Shown: positions 61,193-64,000 of the stretch, piece by piece
Layout: every line of letters begins with the position of its first letter
Numbering within the stretch: position 1 is the first letter of the stretch
Assembly: GCA_947501475.1 (NCBI GenBank)
Contig: CANMWA010000015.1
Location: 62,001-126,000, forward strand
Source: an uncultured Aquimarina sp.
Lineage (GTDB): Bacteria > Bacteroidota > Bacteroidia > Flavobacteriales > Flavobacteriaceae
Length of the DNA stretch: 64,000 bases
Direction of reading: 5' to 3'
The notes under the pieces: model-generated
Told to the model about the DNA's origin: nothing
Database searches by the model: none
Seen by the model: only the letters and a program-made list of their open reading frames with translations
Position numbers and translations under genes: made by a program

Positions 61193-62953
61193 ATCACCAA
61201 GGTCAAGAAATTATATAAAATAGCTCCAATTTTTCAATTCTTTGCGAATAAAGGATATACTACATCTACTTTTAAGTTAGATGCCATTGCAGGTGTTACT
61301 GTTGGAGTGATTTTGATCCCGCAAGCCATCGCCTATGCATTGTTGATGGGGGTGCCTCCAATTTATGGCTTGTATGCATGTTTATTACCATTGGTTTTAT
61401 ATGCTTTTTTTGGAAGCTCTAGACAATTAAGTATAGGTCCAGTAGCAGTAACTGCTATTTTAGTGATGAGCGGCGTTAGTCAGCTAGCAGAACCTTTCTC
61501 AGAAAATTTTATTAACCTTGTTGTATTTGCAAGCCTATTAATAGGCCTTTTGCAAATTATAATGAGTGTATTACGAATGGGTTTTTTGGTGAATTTAATT
61601 TCTCAACCGGTAATATCAGGGTTTATATCTGCAGCGGCCATTATTATTATTGTTTCGCAGTTAGAAGAAAGTTTAGGGATTGATATTCCTGATTTTGCAT
61701 ACACACATCAGACGGTTTGGTATGGGTTGAGTCATTTTATGGAGTCAAATTGGATTACTCTTGGGATTTGTCTATTCTCGATTTTGACAATTATTCTTTT
61801 AAAAAAATGGAAACGTTCTTTTCCTGGAGCTTTGTCTGTGCTTGTGATTACCACAATAGCTACATATGTCTTTAATTTAAATGAAAAAGGCTTGGCAATC
61901 ATATCAGATGTACCAAAAGGGCTGCCTTCGTTTAGTGTGCCTGTAATGAGCTATGATAGTATGGTTGCGCTTATTCCGTCGGTGCTAACGGTTACTTTTA
62001 TTGGTTATGTTGGGAGTATAGGTATTGCCAAATCTATGGAAATGAAAAACAGAGATCATATAGTGAGACCTAATCAAGAGTTATTTGCACTAGGGATTGC
62101 AAAGGTAATAGGAGCTTTTTTTCTTGCTGTACCTTCATCAGGAAGCTATAGCAGAACAGCAATTAATGATGAAGCAGGAGGGAAGACTACAATATCATCT
62201 ATTGTTGCAGCAATGATGGTGTTACTTTCATTGTTGTTTCTTACTACTTTTTTTTATTATATCCCAAAAGCAGTATTGGCAGCTATAATTTTGGTATCTG
62301 TATTTGGATTGATAAATTTTAGCGAAGCTAAATATCTGTATAAACTTAGAAGACGAGATTTTATAGTAATGATTATCACTTTTGTAGGAACATTGGTGTT
62401 TGGAGTAGAAAATGGGATATTTATTGGTGTAATACTTTCATTTGTGTTTCTTCAGTATTATAGTTCTCGTCCACATATAGCTGAATTAGTGAATATACCA
62501 GGCACTAAATACTATCGTAATATCAATAGGTTTCCTGATGCTACCCAATCTGAAGAGTATTTGATTATTCGATTTGATAATCAGTTATATTTTGGTAACG
62601 CTAGTTATTTTAAAGATATGATACAAGAATATGTTTCTAGGCGTAAAGAGCTTCCTAAGTTTTTAATCCTTGATAATACCAACATGCATGATATTGATAG
62701 TACTGGTCTGCATGTTTTAGAAGATGTTCACGAGTATTTAGAAGGGCTAAAAGTGCAACTTGTAATGGTTGGTGTGATAGGACCTGTTAGAGATTTTCTT
62801 AAAAGATCAGGATTTACCGATGCGTTAGGTATAGATCATTATTATTTAACGATTTCAGATGCTGTGGATTATGCAGAAAATAAGATAGAACATGATGCTA
62901 TACATGAAGCTGCAGTACAGTTTAATACAAAAAGAAGATCGTTTTTAGATTAA
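61193..62953 (+). CDS. SulP-family anion transporter with STAS domain
   Basis: A membrane transporter for sulfate, bicarbonate or related anions, about 586 residues. The family N-terminus FKLDAIAGVTVGVILIPQAI leads into LLMGVPPIYGLYACLLP. About 11 helices follow, including VPSSGSYSRTAINDEAGG. The C-terminal STAS domain contains FLILDNTNMHDIDSTGLHVL. The family-conserved part reaches well upstream of the first standard start (GTG at 61307), but between the stop at 61187-61189 and that GTG there is no ATG, GTG or TTG. I set the start at ATC (61193), which gives a normal N-terminus; a start at 61307 would lose the first conserved helix. Confidence 0.8.
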   Translation: MTKVKKLYKIAPIFQFFANKGYTTSTFKLDAIAGVTVGVILIPQAIAYALLMGVPPIYGLYACLLPLVLYAFFGSSRQLSIGPVAVTAILVMSGVSQLAEPFSENFINLVVFASLLIGLLQIIMSVLRMGFLVNLISQPVISGFISAAAIIIIVSQLEESLGIDIPDFAYTHQTVWYGLSHFMESNWITLGICLFSILTIILLKKWKRSFPGALSVLVITTIATYVFNLNEKGLAIISDVPKGLPSFSVPVMSYDSMVALIPSVLTVTFIGYVGSIGIAKSMEMKNRDHIVRPNQELFALGIAKVIGAFFLAVPSSGSYSRTAINDEAGGKTTISSIVAAMMVLLSLLFLTTFFYYIPKAVLAAIILVSVFGLINFSEAKYLYKLRRRDFIVMIITFVGTLVFGVENGIFIGVILSFVFLQYYSSRPHIAELVNIPGTKYYRNINRFPDATQSEEYLIIRFDNQLYFGNASYFKDMIQEYVSRRKELPKFLILDNTNMHDIDSTGLHVLEDVHEYLEGLKVQLVMVGVIGPVRDFLKRSGFTDALGIDHYYLTISDAVDYAENKIEHDAIHEAAVQFNTKRRSFLD

Positions 62954-62962
62954 TAACAAAGT

Positions 62963-63922
62963 TTACTCTTCGTATAAATATAGCTTTAACCCCATTCCAT
63001 AATTAGTGTCGTTGTTTTTAATCAGGTTGTTGTTTTTGCTGTATTCTCGATCAAATCTTTGCCAAGTTCGGTTTTTATAAAAAACTCTTCTTGTAAATGT
63101 TTTATAACCACTAATCTTATTTGTAAATGGAAGCAGAGGCCTAAAAGTAGTAGATACTTTTACAATTCCTTTTCTTGTTTCTACTTCATGATATTTCTTA
63201 GCCTGTTGTAATTTGCCATTTTTATCAGCATAACCTAACACCTGTATAGAAATAAAAACACCGTCTTTAGGAATATAAACTTTGTATTCTGAAACGTTCA
63301 GTTCAAAATTAGATTTATCCTTATCAGCAACTTTAAATATAATATTTTCATAAGGTAAACGCTTTCCAGGGAATCCGTTTTCGTTATCATAAAATTGCAT
63401 TTTAAATAAGGTAGAGAACGATTGACCAGAAGCATTCTTATTTGAAGATTCTACTTTTACAGGAAGGTATACTGAAGCAATTTTGGTTGGCTTCTCACTA
63501 TTTTTAGGAAAAAAAACTGCAATTTCTGATTCTACAGTAGGCAACCAACATCTAAAATAGTCATTGTGCACTTCAGAAGGCAACTTCTTGGTTTTATACT
63601 TTCTTTTCTTTTCTGCAGTGATCACTACCTCTTTTAGCTCTGCAATATCTTGAGCTAATAAAATCTGTTTAGGTAAGGATGTTGTTGCTAAGGCTAATTC
63701 TTTATGGCTTAAAGCTGAAATATACAATGAATCTATATCTGGATACCATTTTTTTGAAAATTTAAAATTTCCATCTGCATCTGCAAAAGTACCGTTTCCA
63801 TTACCAAAAGATATGGTTGCATAGGATATAGGTGTTTTTTGTACAGAATCAAGTACAGTATACTGCTGTGAATATGTAATCTGTGCTAAAAAAAGCAGCA
63901 GTAGGGGAAACAGCTTTTTCAT
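62963..63922 (-). CDS. CarboxypepD_reg-like domain secreted protein
   Basis: A 319-residue exported protein (signal LFPLLLLFLAQITYSQQ). Its N-terminal ~90 residues form a carboxypeptidase-like regulatory domain (TPISYATISFGNGNGTFADA). A short VVITAEKKRKYKTKK stretch like the start of a TonB-box region follows, and the rest is beta-rich without a barrel (FRPLLPFTNKISGYKTFTRR, ending MGLKLYLYEE). It probably stays in the periplasm or outer membrane. No function is assigned. It converges closely with the SulP gene and is the last gene in the window. Confidence 0.75.
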   Translation of the reverse strand: MKKLFPLLLLFLAQITYSQQYTVLDSVQKTPISYATISFGNGNGTFADADGNFKFSKKWYPDIDSLYISALSHKELALATTSLPKQILLAQDIAELKEVVITAEKKRKYKTKKLPSEVHNDYFRCWLPTVESEIAVFFPKNSEKPTKIASVYLPVKVESSNKNASGQSFSTLFKMQFYDNENGFPGKRLPYENIIFKVADKDKSNFELNVSEYKVYIPKDGVFISIQVLGYADKNGKLQQAKKYHEVETRKGIVKVSTTFRPLLPFTNKISGYKTFTRRVFYKNRTWQRFDREYSKNNNLIKNNDTNYGMGLKLYLYEE

Positions 63923-64000
63923 GGGTGTTATGGGGATTAAAGGAAACTAAAGTAATAAAATATATTTATTCTAAAACCATTATCATGCCAAACCTACTGT

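Noticed and set aside
1..64000. CRISPR array, tRNA, rRNA, insertion sequence, prophage or integron
   Set aside because: I looked for regularly spaced repeats, cloverleaf-type sequences with CCA ends, transposase or integrase motifs and found none; absence by eye is not proof for tRNA genes.

Overview
The window is a 64 kb piece of an AT-rich chromosome from a marine-type member of the Flavobacteriaceae (Bacteroidota); an Aquimarina-like genome would fit, but genus is inference. Support: the TAnnTTTG promoter element typical of Bacteroidota, weak Shine-Dalgarno use, very many lipoproteins and outer-membrane proteins, a BatA-type VWA protein, DUF5916 and SusC-like plug domains, LytTR and membrane-AraC regulators, and menaquinone synthesis. 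I see no rRNA, tRNA, CRISPR array, prophage or insertion sequence. Most of it is ordinary housekeeping or envelope sequence with scattered accessory genes.

Layout. 0-10 kb: an orphan gene, a secreted M57-type metalloprotease, a minus-strand operon (BatA-like VWA protein, a catalytically dead dihydroorotase homologue translationally coupled to it, a small membrane protein, an esterase), an RhlE-type helicase, RDD and YitT membrane proteins. 9.6-22 kb: an aerolysin/ETX-MTX2-like lipoprotein, a beta-barrel protein, an FAD-dependent oxidoreductase, a GAF histidine kinase, a di-haem peroxidase/PhoX-like pair, a TIGR02757 protein, and a membrane-anchored AraC regulator next to a second M57 protease. 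22-32 kb: LolD, a DUF5916 barrel, MsrA, FolE, small envelope proteins, and the serine cluster serA-serC-LuxC-like reductase with a divergent dicluster ferredoxin.

32-46 kb: a tandem pair of membrane-anchored alpha/beta hydrolases, a lipoprotein alpha-amylase, a menaquinone operon (menA, MBL hydrolase, menC, CPBP protease, menE), a hybrid SusC-plug/VWA protein and a secreted M24 peptidase. 46-53 kb (minus strand): envelope lipoproteins including a VWA protein, then a probable operon acyl-CoA carboxylase beta - LytS-type TPR kinase - LytTR regulator. 53-64 kb: a small secreted peptide with a double-glycine leader and six cysteines in a mirror-symmetric 3-6-9-6-3 pattern (the most interesting object here), a 60-residue membrane protein, EttA, a HAD hydrolase, a CAT-like acetyltransferase, a secreted basic protein made of 13-residue repeats, a pseudouridine synthase, a cold-shock-domain protein, an MBL lipoprotein, TauE/SafE, a SulP transporter without a canonical start codon, and a CarboxypepD_reg protein.

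All functional names come from reading motifs and layout by eye; no database search was possible. Where the start codon was chosen downstream of the longest open frame the reason is given.
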